From Allofranklinella schreckenbergeri (lineage in GTDB: Bacteria; Pseudomonadota; Gammaproteobacteria; Burkholderiales; Burkholderiaceae_C), in contig NZ_RDQM01000020.1 in assembly GCF_003703475.1 (NCBI RefSeq), positions 1-37,290 on the forward strand: DNA of 37,290 nt, given 5' to 3'. Under the pieces are notes generated by a model. The model saw nothing but the letters and a program-made list of their open reading frames with translations. It was not told where the DNA came from and did not search any database. The translations under genes were made by a program, and so were the position numbers. Below are positions 1 to 9,166 of the stretch, piece by piece. The number at the start of each line of letters is the position of its first letter. The stretch's first letter is position 1.

Positions 1-30
1 CCCTCAAGACATCAAGCCTTGAGGGGTTTT
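1..30 (+). terminator. Rho-independent terminator at the left edge
   Basis: The arms CCCTCAAG (1-8) and CTTGAGGG (18-25) form an 8-bp stem with a 9-nt loop, followed by GTTTT on the plus strand. It would end a plus-strand gene lying left of the window. No gene is supported between it and the yccS-like stop at 276; the short open frame at 63-254 on the minus strand starts with TTG and resembles nothing I know. Confidence 0.6.
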
Positions 31-275
31 ACTTATGAAAAATAAAAATCGCCCAATACCCATCAATCCAGACATAAAAAATCTATTCCTCCAAATAAAT
101 TGCGCGCAAATAACCTAAGTCCACAGCTTTTAAACCGTGCTAAACGGATACACGTACAGCCGTCATCGCTCTCAGTGTGTTTCACCAAGGGTTTAGTTGA
201 GCCTGCTGTTTTGAGAGACTCAAGCCACTCTGCTGTGTAAGTAAAACTTCCCAAGTGGCATTTGATGACTCCGGT

Positions 276-2492
276 TTATCCCATTGAGGTCGCGCGCATA
301 AGCATGGAGCGGCAAGGGGCAAGCTGTCGGGTAATCATGTCTAGCTGCTGCCAAAGGATGCGGCTTTGACGCGCACTTTGTATTTGGCCTTGCAAGGTTT
401 GCAGCCCATCTTGAATGGCCTTGTTGCTTGTGTCGAAAGTGGTGCTGTCAAGTTGGGCAAGGTTTTGAAGTACATCGGCTGTTTGATGTGCGATTTCAAA
501 ACAGCTTGCGGCAAATGCGGCTTCCTCTTGCGTTATGCAGTCTGAAGAGGTTTTTGCAGATGATGGGCTTAGACTGCGATGTTCAAAGTGCCCTTGAGCG
601 CTGCGGTACGCACCAAGAGCAGAAATGTAGCCTATCAGTGCATAGTTGCTTTTGAGTAAGTGAAAGCCATCTTGCAGGTGATCACGGTATTTCCGGGGTT
701 CGCTGCTCATGTCAGAAACTGTGCTGCTAAGAGCGGCTGCTTTCTCATGGGCTTGGCGGCGCGCAGTGCGATAGGCAATATCGTCGATTCGTCCGTAGCG
801 CAGTTGTTCTGCGATTTGATGCAGATACGCGCCGTTGCTAGCCATGGCTTGTGCGGCGGTACGGCCAAGTGTGAGGTAGTGCCAATCTGGCCATAGCAGG
901 GAAACGGCCAGCCAGGCAATAACGGTTCCAATCAGTGTGTCGACAATCCGAACGGGCATTGCGGCGTAAATATCCATTTCCATCAGTGACATGCCCATCA
1001 ATGCCTGGATGGTGATGAAGAATGTGGAGAAGCTGTACTTGTTGGTGCGGAAAAAGAAAAACAGCGTAGTGGAGGCGATGACGATCCACAGCTTGGTTTC
1101 TACTGATGGGGTGAAATATGGCAGCAGTGAGCCGACGATAACGCCTAAGACTGTGCCAACAATACGTTGCACCACCCGGCGTTTGGTTACGGAGTAATTG
1201 GGCTGACAAACAAACAATGCGGTGAGCAAAATCCAATAGCCCATTTCAAGATCGAATACTTGTACGACGGCGCTACAGAGTACGACCACGACACTTAAGC
1301 GTACAGCATGGCGAAATACGGCTGACTCCAAATTCAACTGCTTGCGCACGGCACGCCAGGCATTGCGCCAGCCGATTGGCTCTTGCGCAGCAATGCGGGT
1401 GCGATCGGGTGGTGAGGCATCCTGTGTGTCATTGAGGGTGCCGTCGATATGGTTGTTGAGATGGCTGAGCTGGTGGTCGATGGCGTAGAGGTTGTCCAAC
1501 AATCGTTGTAAGGTCAACACATGCTCGTTGGAGTCGTGCAGGTTTTGCGCATACAGGGTAAGTGATTGCTGGCAACCTTTCACTGCGCGAGCTAAGCGCG
1601 GGCTGTATTGGTAAGGCTGGCCGCTGCGCAGGCTTTCGGCTATATCCCGGCAGGCTTGGCCTTGCAATTCGAGCAAGCGATGGATACGAAAAATCACATC
1701 GGTGTGCGCGAGTCGCTGGGCCAAGTCGCGGTAATCGACATGGGTAGAGCTGATGCGCTCATGCATATCCTGTGCGGTGAAGTAGTAGCGCAGCATGCGC
1801 GTGGTGCGTGGGTGGCGATGCTGGCCGCGCATGCGGTAGAACAATGCGCTGCGGCATTGGTTGAAGGCCTCAATCACATTGCGGTTTTGCATGGCGAGAT
1901 CGATTTGATGGCCCTCGAGCCCATCCTGATCTTCATCTGGATCAAAAAAACCGGCTTTGGCATCGAAATAGGCTGCCAGCGCTGCGTAGGCGTTGGCCAT
2001 GTTTTCTTGTACAGGGCGGTTGGGCAGCAGCAGGTGCAAGAGCAGTGTGAGGCTGCTGTAGAGCAAGGTGCCCAGCAAAATCAGCGCCGGATTGGTGTAC
2101 CAAGCCATTTGCGGCGCATGGGTCAGCATGGTGTAGGTGGCGACGGCCAGTGCGCCAAAGGCAATGGTGCGGTAGCGCAGCCCCACGGCGCCCAGCATGG
2201 TGAAAACAAAAGTGAGCCCCACCATGACCATGGTGAGCATAGGCCCGTTCCCCATAGCCCATTGCACGGATAGCGAGGAAAGCGAGAACGCCAGCGCGGT
2301 GTGGAAAATGTTTTTCAGCCGACCTGTCAGGCCGTTATCCAGATCGACCAGACCGCCAGCGACGATGCCGAGAACAAACGGCATCGTCAAGTGTGGCGCT
2401 TGGACATACCACAGCAGCGATGCGGCTACAAACACGCTGCAAAAAATGGGCAAGGTGGCAATGACTTTGGGGTCAATGGCAGGGGTTCTCAT
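276..2492 (-). CDS. YccS/FUSC-family inner-membrane protein
   Basis: 738 residues, close to the 700-720 usual for the YccS/YhfK (FUSC) family. Two hydrophobic blocks are visible, at about residues 10-160 and 395-545, each followed by a long soluble helical region. The N-terminal stretch PFVLGIVAGGLVDLDNGLTG and the second block with LTALFVCQPNYSVTKRR are typical of the family. These proteins resemble efflux pumps of the aromatic-acid exporter type, but the substrate of most members is unknown, so no function is claimed. The ATG at 2490-2492 has no clear ribosome binding site. It lies downstream of the mla operon on the same strand but is separated from mlaC by a strong terminator, so it is probably transcribed on its own. 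Confidence 0.85.
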   Translation of the reverse strand: MRTPAIDPKVIATLPIFCSVFVAASLLWYVQAPHLTMPFVLGIVAGGLVDLDNGLTGRLKNIFHTALAFSLSSLSVQWAMGNGPMLTMVMVGLTFVFTMLGAVGLRYRTIAFGALAVATYTMLTHAPQMAWYTNPALILLGTLLYSSLTLLLHLLLPNRPVQENMANAYAALAAYFDAKAGFFDPDEDQDGLEGHQIDLAMQNRNVIEAFNQCRSALFYRMRGQHRHPRTTRMLRYYFTAQDMHERISSTHVDYRDLAQRLAHTDVIFRIHRLLELQGQACRDIAESLRSGQPYQYSPRLARAVKGCQQSLTLYAQNLHDSNEHVLTLQRLLDNLYAIDHQLSHLNNHIDGTLNDTQDASPPDRTRIAAQEPIGWRNAWRAVRKQLNLESAVFRHAVRLSVVVVLCSAVVQVFDLEMGYWILLTALFVCQPNYSVTKRRVVQRIVGTVLGVIVGSLLPYFTPSVETKLWIVIASTTLFFFFRTNKYSFSTFFITIQALMGMSLMEMDIYAAMPVRIVDTLIGTVIAWLAVSLLWPDWHYLTLGRTAAQAMASNGAYLHQIAEQLRYGRIDDIAYRTARRQAHEKAAALSSTVSDMSSEPRKYRDHLQDGFHLLKSNYALIGYISALGAYRSAQGHFEHRSLSPSSAKTSSDCITQEEAAFAASCFEIAHQTADVLQNLAQLDSTTFDTSNKAIQDGLQTLQGQIQSARQSRILWQQLDMITRQLAPCRSMLMRATSMG

Positions 2493-2541
2493 GGAGCGCG
2501 TTCAGTGAGTCGCAAGTGTTTACCATGCAACGGGAAAACGA

Positions 2542-2582
2542 AAACCCTCCGATGACAGGCTCTTCATGCCATCGGAGGGTTT
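2542..2582 (-). terminator. Terminator of the mla operon
   Basis: A 13-bp perfect stem: AAACCCTCCGATG (2542-2554) pairs with CATCGGAGGGTTT (2570-2582), with a 15-nt loop. Read on the minus strand it follows the mlaC stop (2607) by about 25 bases and ends in TTTT. It is the strongest sign that the mla transcript ends here. Confidence 0.85.
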
Positions 2583-2606
2583 GCGTGATCTCTTTGAGTG
2601 GAGCAA

Positions 2607-3227
2607 TTATTGATTCTTGCTGCGTAGCGTGCGAATCAAACCATCCAGGCCGCCAGCGCTGATTTCCTGTTGGAACTGGCTGCGGTAGGAATCGACAATC
2701 CATGCGCCCATGACGTTGACGTTGTAGATCTTCCAGCCATAGCCTTGGCCGGGGGTTTTTTTCAGCCGGTAATCCAACTGGATGGGCTGTTCGCCGCCAC
2801 GCACTTCAGAGCGCACCAGCACGTCGTTCGCATCGGCTTGGGCGCGCATGGGCAGCAGCGCCACCTGGAGCTGGCCCACTTGATCCAGCGAGCCGGCATA
2901 GGTGCGGATGAGCATGGCCTTGAACTCCGCCACGATTTCCTGGCGCTGCTGTGGCGTGGCGTTGCGCCAGGTCGGGCCAACGGCCGCTGCCGTCATGCGT
3001 TGAAAGTCCAAATGCGGCATGACGACGCGATCAACCGCCTCGGAGGCGGCGGCAATGTTGCCGGATTTGACTGCTTGGTTGCTGTGAATTTCCTTCAGCA
3101 CCTCGGAAGTGACTTTTTCAACCATGGCATCGGGCGCCAGGTCGGCAGCCCGGGCGGGCGATGCACCCATTAAGGCGGTTGTGGTCAAGGCTGCGCTTGC
3201 CAGCCAAAGTTTGAAAGTGCGGATCAT
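2607..3227 (-). CDS. mlaC: MlaC, periplasmic phospholipid-binding protein
   Basis: 206 residues with an N-terminal Sec signal peptide (hydrophobic LASAALTTTALMGA, cleavage near ARA). The mature part has the Tol-Tgt2/MlaC pattern, including FQRMTAAAVGPTWRNATPQQ and FKAMLIRTYAGSL. In the Mla pathway MlaC shuttles phospholipid between outer-membrane MlaA and the inner-membrane MlaFED complex. The ATG at 3225-3227 was chosen over an upstream in-frame start because it directly precedes the signal peptide and has GGAGG upstream (GGGAGGAATGCAACC-ATG). The gap to mlaA (209 bases) is the longest in the operon and holds a palindromic repeat. Confidence 0.92.
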   Translation of the reverse strand: MIRTFKLWLASAALTTTALMGASPARAADLAPDAMVEKVTSEVLKEIHSNQAVKSGNIAAASEAVDRVVMPHLDFQRMTAAAVGPTWRNATPQQRQEIVAEFKAMLIRTYAGSLDQVGQLQVALLPMRAQADANDVLVRSEVRGGEQPIQLDYRLKKTPGQGYGWKIYNVNVMGAWIVDSYRSQFQQEISAGGLDGLIRTLRSKNQ

Positions 3228-3360
3228 GGTTGCATTCCTCCCATCGCGGTGGTGAATCAGGTTGTGGGCGTGCCGCCCGGAAAGTATCAGTTTGTGCCAG
3301 TGCTTTATGCACCCACGCAGGCCAGTGGTGTGCTTGCTATCGTGGATTGATGAGTTTTCC

Positions 3361-3450
3361 ATTCAAAGGAAATATTTTTAACTTCGCCTTCAATGTCATC
3401 ATGCCGAAACAAGGTGTTTTTCATTAAAAATATTTCCTATTGATTTGTAG
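3361..3450. repeat. AT-rich palindromic intergenic element, copy 1 (mlaA/mlaC)
   Basis: A perfect 14-bp inverted repeat GGAAATATTTTTAA (3368-3381) / TTAAAAATATTTCC (3424-3437), extended outward by ATTCAAA on the left and TATTGATTTG on the right. The centre contains GTCATCATGCCGAAA (3395-3409), identical to copy 2. The right arm overlaps the first base of the mlaA stop (3437-3439), so the element begins exactly where mlaA ends and lies inside the mla operon. Confidence 0.8.
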
Positions 3451-4261
3451 TTTTGGGGTCTTGCGCAGACGCTGCCGCTGGTGGCATGGCGTCCTCCTCC
3501 TCATCGGGCAGGCGACCGCTGTTCTCGTCGTCGTCCAGGCGGCCATCGCTGCTTTGCTGGCCCAGCGCGCGCTCGCGTTGCGCCAGGTAAATATCGCGCA
3601 GCATGATGTAGCGATCCAGCGCGGCCTGATCCAGCGTATCGCCCGCACGCAGCAAATTGGCGCGGGTGTTGACGATCTCCACGCCCCGCAGCGCATAGCC
3701 GTGGGATGCCGGCTCCAGGTACGTCAATGGGTACGAGAAATAATCCACCGGCAATCCAGCGGTATCGCGCACGCTGGATGGCCCCAGCAGTGGCAGCACC
3801 AGATATGGGCCAGAGGCCATGCCCCAATGGCCTAAGGTCAAGCCAAAGTCATTCTTGTAGCGCTGCAAGCGCATTTCGCTTGCCACATCCAACACGCCGC
3901 CCAAGCCAAAGGTGGAATTGACCAGCACGCGGAACAAGCTGCTCATGGCCGCTTCGCCCTTGAGTTGCAGCACGTTATTGGCAAATGAGCGCACATCGCC
4001 GAGATTGCCAAAGAAGTTGCCCACGCCCGTGCGCACCGGCGCGGGCACGATGGCTTGGTAGCCGCTGGCAACGGGTTTGAGAACGGCACGATCCAGCCCG
4101 TCGTTGAAGCGGTACATGCTGCGGTTAAAGGACTCGTAAGGATCACGCGGATCCTGGCTCAGCCCGCCGGTGGTGGAGCAGGCGGCCAGCATGCAGGCCA
4201 AGGCAGCGGCCAGCAGGTGGCGGTGGAGTGGGGGCTTGGTCGTAGGCATTGTTGTTCTCAT
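3437..4261 (-). CDS. mlaA: MlaA (VacJ) outer-membrane lipoprotein
   Basis: 274 residues with a lipoprotein signal ending in the lipobox LAAC (Cys27) and the VacJ/MlaA core: DPYESFNRSMYRFNDGLDRA, then FFGNLGDVRSFANNVLQ, and GPYLVLPLLGPSSVRDTAG. MlaA removes mislocalised phospholipid from the outer leaflet of the outer membrane, normally with a porin, and passes it to MlaC. The C-terminal 45 residues are acidic and low complexity (DDDENSGRLPDEEEDA), a variable tail. A second ATG lies at 4247-4249. The first ATG starts 17 bases after the mlaD stop, so the genes are probably co-transcribed. Confidence 0.93.
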   Translation of the reverse strand: MRTTMPTTKPPLHRHLLAAALACMLAACSTTGGLSQDPRDPYESFNRSMYRFNDGLDRAVLKPVASGYQAIVPAPVRTGVGNFFGNLGDVRSFANNVLQLKGEAAMSSLFRVLVNSTFGLGGVLDVASEMRLQRYKNDFGLTLGHWGMASGPYLVLPLLGPSSVRDTAGLPVDYFSYPLTYLEPASHGYALRGVEIVNTRANLLRAGDTLDQAALDRYIMLRDIYLAQRERALGQQSSDGRLDDDENSGRLPDEEEDAMPPAAASAQDPKTTNQ

Positions 4262-4278
4262 GAGGGGCCTGATTGGGG

Positions 4279-4794
4279 TTAGCGGCTATCGGTTGAGGCC
4301 GAGCCATCAGGTGGCGCTGCGGTGGCAGCGGGCGCAGGCTCGGCAGCCTTGTTGAACATAAAGGCGGAGATCAAGTTCTCCAGCACGATGGCCGATTGCG
4401 TGGCTGTAATCGTGTCGCCATCCTGGAGGTTTTCATCCTCGTAGCCAGGCTCCAGGCCGATGTATTGATCGCCCAACAGGCCGCTGGTGAGGATTTTCAG
4501 CGCACTGTCGCGTGAGAAGCGGTATTGCTTGTCCAGCTCCAACACTACCTTGGCGCGGTACAAGGCGTCGTCATACGTGATGGCGGCCACACGCCCAACA
4601 ACCACGCCGCTGCTGCGCACGGCAGCGCGAGGCTTAAGGCCGCCGATATTGTCGAAGTGTGCGGAGACGGTGTAGTTCTGCGTGCGCCAGTTCAGTTGCA
4701 GCAAATTGGCTGCTTGCAGGGCCAGAAAGCTCAAGGCCGCTGCGCCTATCAGTACGAACAGGCCCACCCAGAAATCGGTTTTGGAGCGTTGCAT
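4279..4794 (-). CDS. mlaD: MlaD, MCE-domain protein of the Mla transporter
   Basis: 171 residues from the ATG at 4792-4794, preferred over an in-frame ATG eight codons upstream because AGAGGA lies at proper distance before it. One N-terminal transmembrane helix (FWVGLFVLIGAAALSFLAL) precedes an MCE domain with SAHFDNIGGLKPRAAVRSSG and ILTSGLLGDQYIGLEPG. MlaD forms the hexameric ring of the MlaFED complex that exchanges lipid with MlaC. It starts 69 bases after mlaE and the C-terminus is Ala/Pro-rich. Confidence 0.93.
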   Translation of the reverse strand: MQRSKTDFWVGLFVLIGAAALSFLALQAANLLQLNWRTQNYTVSAHFDNIGGLKPRAAVRSSGVVVGRVAAITYDDALYRAKVVLELDKQYRFSRDSALKILTSGLLGDQYIGLEPGYEDENLQDGDTITATQSAIVLENLISAFMFNKAAEPAPAATAAPPDGSASTDSR

Positions 4795-4863
4795 GAAGGG
4801 AAATCCTCTGGTTTTCAAAATGGACGGCAGCCTGTTATCGGCCTGCTATCGTAATCATCGCTA

Positions 4864-5646
4864 TCAAACGGTGAACATCACAGCAGTGAGCAAGAAGTCC
4901 AGCGCCAGCACGCTCAGCGATGCCATCACTACGGTGCGCGTGGTTGCTTGGGCGACGCCTTCGGGGGTGGGGCGCGCCACATAGCCTTGCAGCAAGGCGA
5001 TGAACGTTACGGCAACGCCAAACACCAGGCTTTTGATCAGGCCATTGCCCAAATCGGTCCATACATCCACGCCGCTTTGCATCTGGCTCCAGAACGCGCC
5101 AGGATCCACTCCCAGCATGACCACGCCCACCAACCAGCCGCCAACTACGCCTACGGCGTTGAACACCGTGGCCAGCAAGGGCATGGCCAGCACGCCCGCC
5201 CAAAATCTCGGCGCCAGAATGCGCTGGATCGGATCCACCGCCATCATCTCCATGGCGCTGAGTTGCTCGCCTGCGCGCATCAGGCCAATTTCCGCTGTCA
5301 GCGAGGTGCCAGCGCGCCCGGCAAACAACAGTGCTGCGACGACCGGCCCCAACTCGCGGATCAAGCTCAGCGTCACCATCACCCCCAGCATTTGCGCGGA
5401 GCCAAAGCGCTGCAAGATGTAATAACCCTGCAAGCTCAGCACAAAGCCCACGAACAGGCCCGAGACAGCAATGATGCTCAGCGAGCGATTTCCCAGGAAA
5501 AACACCTGGTCGCGTACCAGTCCGAAGCGCCGAAGCGCCAGCAGCCCGGGCAGCCAAAGCCGCACAAACAGGCGCGTGGCATAGCCCCAATTGGCGAGCA
5601 AACGCCGGGTTTGAAAGCCCAGTTCCGTGGGGTGAAGCCATTTCAT
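4864..5646 (-). CDS. mlaE: MlaE, permease of the Mla transporter
   Basis: 260 residues with five to six hydrophobic segments and the MlaE signature: [40 protein letters not shown] and [20 protein letters not shown]. Its ATG (5644-5646) overlaps the mlaF stop as ATGA, so translation is probably coupled. It forms the transmembrane core of the ABC transporter that MlaF powers. Confidence 0.94.
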   Translation of the reverse strand: MKWLHPTELGFQTRRLLANWGYATRLFVRLWLPGLLALRRFGLVRDQVFFLGNRSLSIIAVSGLFVGFVLSLQGYYILQRFGSAQMLGVMVTLSLIRELGPVVAALLFAGRAGTSLTAEIGLMRAGEQLSAMEMMAVDPIQRILAPRFWAGVLAMPLLATVFNAVGVVGGWLVGVVMLGVDPGAFWSQMQSGVDVWTDLGNGLIKSLVFGVAVTFIALLQGYVARPTPEGVAQATTRTVVMASLSVLALDFLLTAVMFTV

Positions 5647-6500
5647 TTTGTGCCCCTTTCTTCGGGGGAAACGGGCGAGGCCAAGCCGAAATCAGTATCC
5701 AGCGACGCACCAGGGTAATGAAAACGCACTGGCCCATCGAACGCGCCTTGCACGAATTGCTGTACCAGTGGGTCCTGGCTTTGGCGGATCGTCTCTGGCG
5801 AGCCTTGCACGGCAATCGCGCCATTGGCGAGCACGATGATGTGATCGGCAATTTGGAAGGTTTCCTCTAAGTCATGCGAAACCAGCACACTGGTTGTGCC
5901 CAGCGCGTCATTGAGTCGCCTGATCAGCCGTGCCGTCGTTCCCAGCGCAATAGGGTCTAGGCCTGCAAACGGTTCGTCGTAAAGAATGAGTTCAGGATCC
6001 AGTGCAATCGCCCGCGCCAGTGCCACGCGCCGTGCCATGCCGCCGGAAATCTCGCTGGGCATCAAATCGCGTGCGCCACGCAGGCCGACGGCGTTGAGCT
6101 TCATCAGCACCACATCGCGCAGCACTTCCTCAGGCAGGCGCGCATGCTCGCGCAAGGGGAATGCGACGTTCTCGAAAACCGTCATATCGGTAAACAAGGC
6201 GCCGAACTGAAACAGCATTCCCATGCGCCGACGCAAGGCATATAGCCCCTCTTGGCTTTGTTGGCCTACGTCCACCCCATCAAAAAAAACAGTGCCCGCT
6301 GCGGGCAAATTCTGGCCGCTGATCAAGCGTAGCAAGGTTGTCTTGCCTCCACCGGATGCGCCCATGATGGCCGTAACCTGCCCGCGCGGCACCTGCAAGC
6401 TGACATCGTCAAGGATCAGACGCTCGCCATAACCAAAACTCAGTCGCTGGATATCGACCAACGGTTTGGTCAAGGCAGTCGGGGAGGTTTCCACAGTCAT
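5643..6500 (-). CDS. mlaF: MlaF, ATPase of the Mla transporter
   Basis: 285 residues from the ATG at 6498-6500. It has a Walker A motif GASGGGKTT (about residues 47-55), the signature [13 protein letters not shown], Walker [14 protein letters not shown] and the H-loop SHDLEE, as in MlaF. It is the first gene of the operon. The start has no purine-rich ribosome binding site (bases before ATG read CCTTCCCCCTTT). Two small hairpins lie directly upstream, which may matter for translation. An open upstream extension of 37 codons exists but is Cys/His-rich and unlike the family. Confidence 0.93.
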   Translation of the reverse strand: MTVETSPTALTKPLVDIQRLSFGYGERLILDDVSLQVPRGQVTAIMGASGGGKTTLLRLISGQNLPAAGTVFFDGVDVGQQSQEGLYALRRRMGMLFQFGALFTDMTVFENVAFPLREHARLPEEVLRDVVLMKLNAVGLRGARDLMPSEISGGMARRVALARAIALDPELILYDEPFAGLDPIALGTTARLIRRLNDALGTTSVLVSHDLEETFQIADHIIVLANGAIAVQGSPETIRQSQDPLVQQFVQGAFDGPVRFHYPGASLDTDFGLASPVSPEERGTK

Positions 6501-6513
6501 AAAGGGGGAAGGC

Positions 6514-6546
6514 ACAAACGCCCGTTTGTAGCGCCCTTTTCGGGCG
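6514..6546 (-). promoter_or_regulatory. Two tandem hairpins in the mlaF 5' leader
   Basis: ACAAAC (6514-6519) pairs with GTTTGT (6524-6529) around a 4-nt loop. CGCCC (6532-6536) pairs with GGGCG (6542-6546) around a 5-nt loop. Both lie just before the mlaF start, where no Shine-Dalgarno sequence is seen. The role is unknown; they could affect initiation or end a transcript. Confidence 0.35.
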
Positions 6547-6659
6547 TGAGTAGCACGGCAAAAGCAACAATGTGCAAAAGGGTGTTTGAGATGGCTCGCA
6601 GGCCGTTGCACCCCGTGCTATGGGGACAAGCTTTGAAAAGCGGCGCAGCAGAGTCGGCC

Positions 6660-6665
6660 ATTCTA
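6660..6665 (-). promoter_or_regulatory. Possible -10 box for the mla operon
   Basis: The minus strand reads TAGAAT (5 of 6 matches to TATAAT) within the 278-base gap between mlaF and the SulP gene. No good -35 box is seen at the usual spacing, so this is weak. Confidence 0.25.
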
Positions 6666-6778
6666 CAAAAAGGCTCCCCAGGCTTGATGCGGCACTGGCT
6701 TCAAGCGCAAGGGCAATGTGAGCAAGCTTGGCTGATATGACGGTCCGTAAAAGGTGTGTGGTGTGGCCATGACCGGTT

Positions 6779-8458
6779 TCATTGCGCCTGCAACTGAGCC
6801 AAGCCTCGCACAGTTTCCGCATCAGATGGGAAGGCCTGCACTCTGTGCGTGTCGCTCAACAATCCTATATGGCGCAGGCGCTGCTCCAGTGGCAGTTTCA
6901 TGCCGCTCAGATACAGTTTGCCGCCGCGCTGGGCTGCCATATTGCGCAGGGAAAACAAAGCCTCCAGCCCTGTGGTGTCGATGTTGTGGATGCTGGATGC
7001 GATGAGACAAATGCTGTGCAGTTGTGCGTCCGCCTCCCACCTGGCCGTTACACGGCGCTCCAATGCGCTGGCAGTAGCAAAATCCAGGGGGCCATCCAGG
7101 CGTAACGCCAGCGCGTAGGGCGACAGTGGCTCCAGTTGCCATAGAAAACGGTCTCGCAGGCGGCCATCTTCGGGGAACAAACCCACTTCCACAATGCGCG
7201 GGCGTAGATGTTGATGCATGAAGTAGGCCAAATTTGCCAGTAGCCCCGCAAGTACGCCCCAATAAATATGTGGCGCGCTCAGCAAAGTCACCACCAAAGT
7301 CAGTACGGCAATGCCTGCCTCAACGCGAGAGAACGCCCAGAAATGGCTAATCGTGCGTGGTTTGAGCAAGCCATAGACCGAAACCACTACCAGCGCTGCC
7401 AGCAAAGCCATTGGCACATGCGCCAACAGAGGCGCAAACCACAGCGCCACGATCAATACCAGTAGTGAGGCCCATAAGTTCACCCAGCCAGTTTGGGCGC
7501 CAGCGTAGTGAATAACGGCCGAGCGTGAAAATGAGGCGCTGATGGGAAAGCCTCCCGCCAGGCCGGAGGCGATCTTGGCCACGCCTTGAGCGATGAGGTC
7601 TTGCGCGGGCTGCCACGGTGTGCCTGCCAAGGCGTGCTCGGTTTTGGCGGAGGCAGCCGCTTCGACAAAACTGATCAAGGCAATGAGCAGCGCAGGCACA
7701 AGCAGCTCCAGCACCGTGCCAGAACCAGGCCAGGGGGGCCAATGCAGGCTATGCAGCTCAAGCGAGAGGGGGCCGATGACGGCGCTGCCGTGATCGGCAT
7801 AACCCAAAAGCCAAGCGGCTGTTGCTCCCACGGCCAGGATCAATGCCGTCCAGGGAATGGCGTGGCCTAGCCGCTTGACGCCCAGAAAAGCAGCGATTGC
7901 CACGCTGGAGAACAGCAATGCATAACCGTCGAGACTGGCCAGCAACGCCTCCAGCCCGGCGCTATCTTGCAGCGCTTGCCGCCAGGTTGACCAAGGCACG
8001 CCCGTGAGGGTGGGAATTTGTGAACCGATGATGAGTAGGGCTGCCGCGTGGGAAAAGCCACTGAGAACGGGCACGGTAATGATGCTTTGCAACCAATCCA
8101 TGCGCAGCAAGCCCATGGCCAACTGGATAGCGCCAGAGAGCAGCGCCAGCCAGATGGCCAACGTTACCCACTGTGCGCTGCCCGGCTGTGCCAGAGGCGC
8201 CAGTGCCGCGCTCACCATCAGAGCGGTGAGCGCCGTCGGGCCGGTGCCCAGTCGGGGCGAGGATGCCAGCAGCGTTGCCAGCGCCAGCGGCAGGATGGCA
8301 GCATACAGTCCGGCCTCCAGTGGCATGCCCGCCAGCGCAGCGTAAGCGATGGCTTGCGGCACCAGCATCAGACCGACCGTCAACGCCGCGAAAAAATCCT
8401 GGCGCCATTGCTTCGGTCGCGGGCGAATCCAGCGCAAAAAGGGCAGGCGTTGTGCCAT
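6779..8458 (-). CDS. SulP-family anion transporter with C-terminal STAS domain
   Basis: 559 residues from the ATG at 8456-8458. About eleven hydrophobic segments follow the SulP start pattern (FFAALTVGLMLVPQAIAYAA, then GMPLEAGLYAAILP). After about residue 420 comes a cytoplasmic STAS domain with the anti-sigma-antagonist-like SSIHNIDTTGLEALFSL. Members carry sulfate, bicarbonate, C4-dicarboxylates or similar anions; the substrate cannot be read from sequence. It starts 22 bases after the TlpA-like gene, so the two are probably one transcript. Confidence 0.88.
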   Translation of the reverse strand: MAQRLPFLRWIRPRPKQWRQDFFAALTVGLMLVPQAIAYAALAGMPLEAGLYAAILPLALATLLASSPRLGTGPTALTALMVSAALAPLAQPGSAQWVTLAIWLALLSGAIQLAMGLLRMDWLQSIITVPVLSGFSHAAALLIIGSQIPTLTGVPWSTWRQALQDSAGLEALLASLDGYALLFSSVAIAAFLGVKRLGHAIPWTALILAVGATAAWLLGYADHGSAVIGPLSLELHSLHWPPWPGSGTVLELLVPALLIALISFVEAAASAKTEHALAGTPWQPAQDLIAQGVAKIASGLAGGFPISASFSRSAVIHYAGAQTGWVNLWASLLVLIVALWFAPLLAHVPMALLAALVVVSVYGLLKPRTISHFWAFSRVEAGIAVLTLVVTLLSAPHIYWGVLAGLLANLAYFMHQHLRPRIVEVGLFPEDGRLRDRFLWQLEPLSPYALALRLDGPLDFATASALERRVTARWEADAQLHSICLIASSIHNIDTTGLEALFSLRNMAAQRGGKLYLSGMKLPLEQRLRHIGLLSDTHRVQAFPSDAETVRGLAQLQAQ

Positions 8459-8480
8459 CACGATGCCCGATACCAACCGC

Positions 8481-9032
8481 TCAAAGCGTCTGCCAACGCG
8501 CCAAGTCTTCCGGCTGCACCATGCCGGCCTTGCGCTCAAGCACGCGCCCATCGGCACCGATCACGACGGTGAACGGCAATGGGCCTTGGCCGCCCAACGA
8601 CTTGGCCAGCTCCAGCCCTTTTGGGCCTGCGACGAGGATCGGAAAGCCCAGTTCCAAGCGTTGCACAAAGGCTTGCACTTTGGCGGCCGAATCCACGGCA
8701 ATGCCCACCACTTGCCAGCCGTTGGCAGTGTGGGCTTGCTGCTTGTGGAATTGGTCCAGCAAAGGCATTTCTTTCACGCAGGGCGGACACCATGTGGCCC
8801 AGAAGTTGACGATCAAGGGCTTGCCGCGCAGGCTTTGCAAGGCCAGCGGCGTGCCATCGGGCTGGGGCAAGCTCAGTTGCCACAGGGCATCTTCTGCTGC
8901 CGATTGCGCCAAGGCCGAGCACGCTGGCGCGCCAGCGAAGGCCAAACCTGCGAGGCCGATCAGCCCCGCCAGCATGCGGCGGCGCGCCACGGGCGGGACA
9001 GAGGGGGCGGAAAGCGGGGAGGCGTGCATCAC
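8481..9032 (-). CDS. TlpA-like periplasmic thioredoxin
   Basis: 183 residues: an N-terminal signal region with RRRMLAGLIGLAGLAFAGA (the arginines could make it a Tat signal), then a thioredoxin fold of the TlpA/ResA type with WATWCPPC (Cys82, Cys85) preceded by LIVNFW. A later cis-proline region is LPFTVVI. Such proteins reduce disulfides in the periplasm, for example in cytochrome c or copper-centre maturation, but no partner gene lies nearby. Two adjacent ATGs are possible (9032 or 9029). It sits between sstT and the SulP gene on the same strand; repeat copy 2 lies in the gap to sstT. Confidence 0.85.
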   Translation of the reverse strand: MMHASPLSAPSVPPVARRRMLAGLIGLAGLAFAGAPACSALAQSAAEDALWQLSLPQPDGTPLALQSLRGKPLIVNFWATWCPPCVKEMPLLDQFHKQQAHTANGWQVVGIAVDSAAKVQAFVQRLELGFPILVAGPKGLELAKSLGGQGPLPFTVVIGADGRVLERKAGMVQPEDLARWQTL

Positions 9033-9065
9033 AAGAAAAAATCAGTGGTTGGGAACGAGGTTTTC

Positions 9066-9155
9066 AATTACAAATCAAAGGTTATTTATAAAAATAAAAT
9101 TTCAACGTCATCATGCCGAAATGGATTTTTCATTTTTCCTTTGATTTGAAAAATT
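9066..9155. repeat. AT-rich palindromic intergenic element, copy 2 (sstT/tlpA)
   Basis: Perfect 11-bp arms CAAATCAAAGG (9071-9081) / CCTTTGATTTG (9138-9148). The interior contains GTCATCATGCCGAAA (9107-9121), identical over 15 bases to copy 1. It ends about a dozen bases before the sstT stop at 9167-9169. Confidence 0.8.
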
Positions 9156-9166
9156 GGGTTTTCCGT

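Noticed and set aside
63-254. 63-codon minus-strand frame beside the yccS-like gene
   Set aside because: TTG start, no ribosome site and no recognisable motif.
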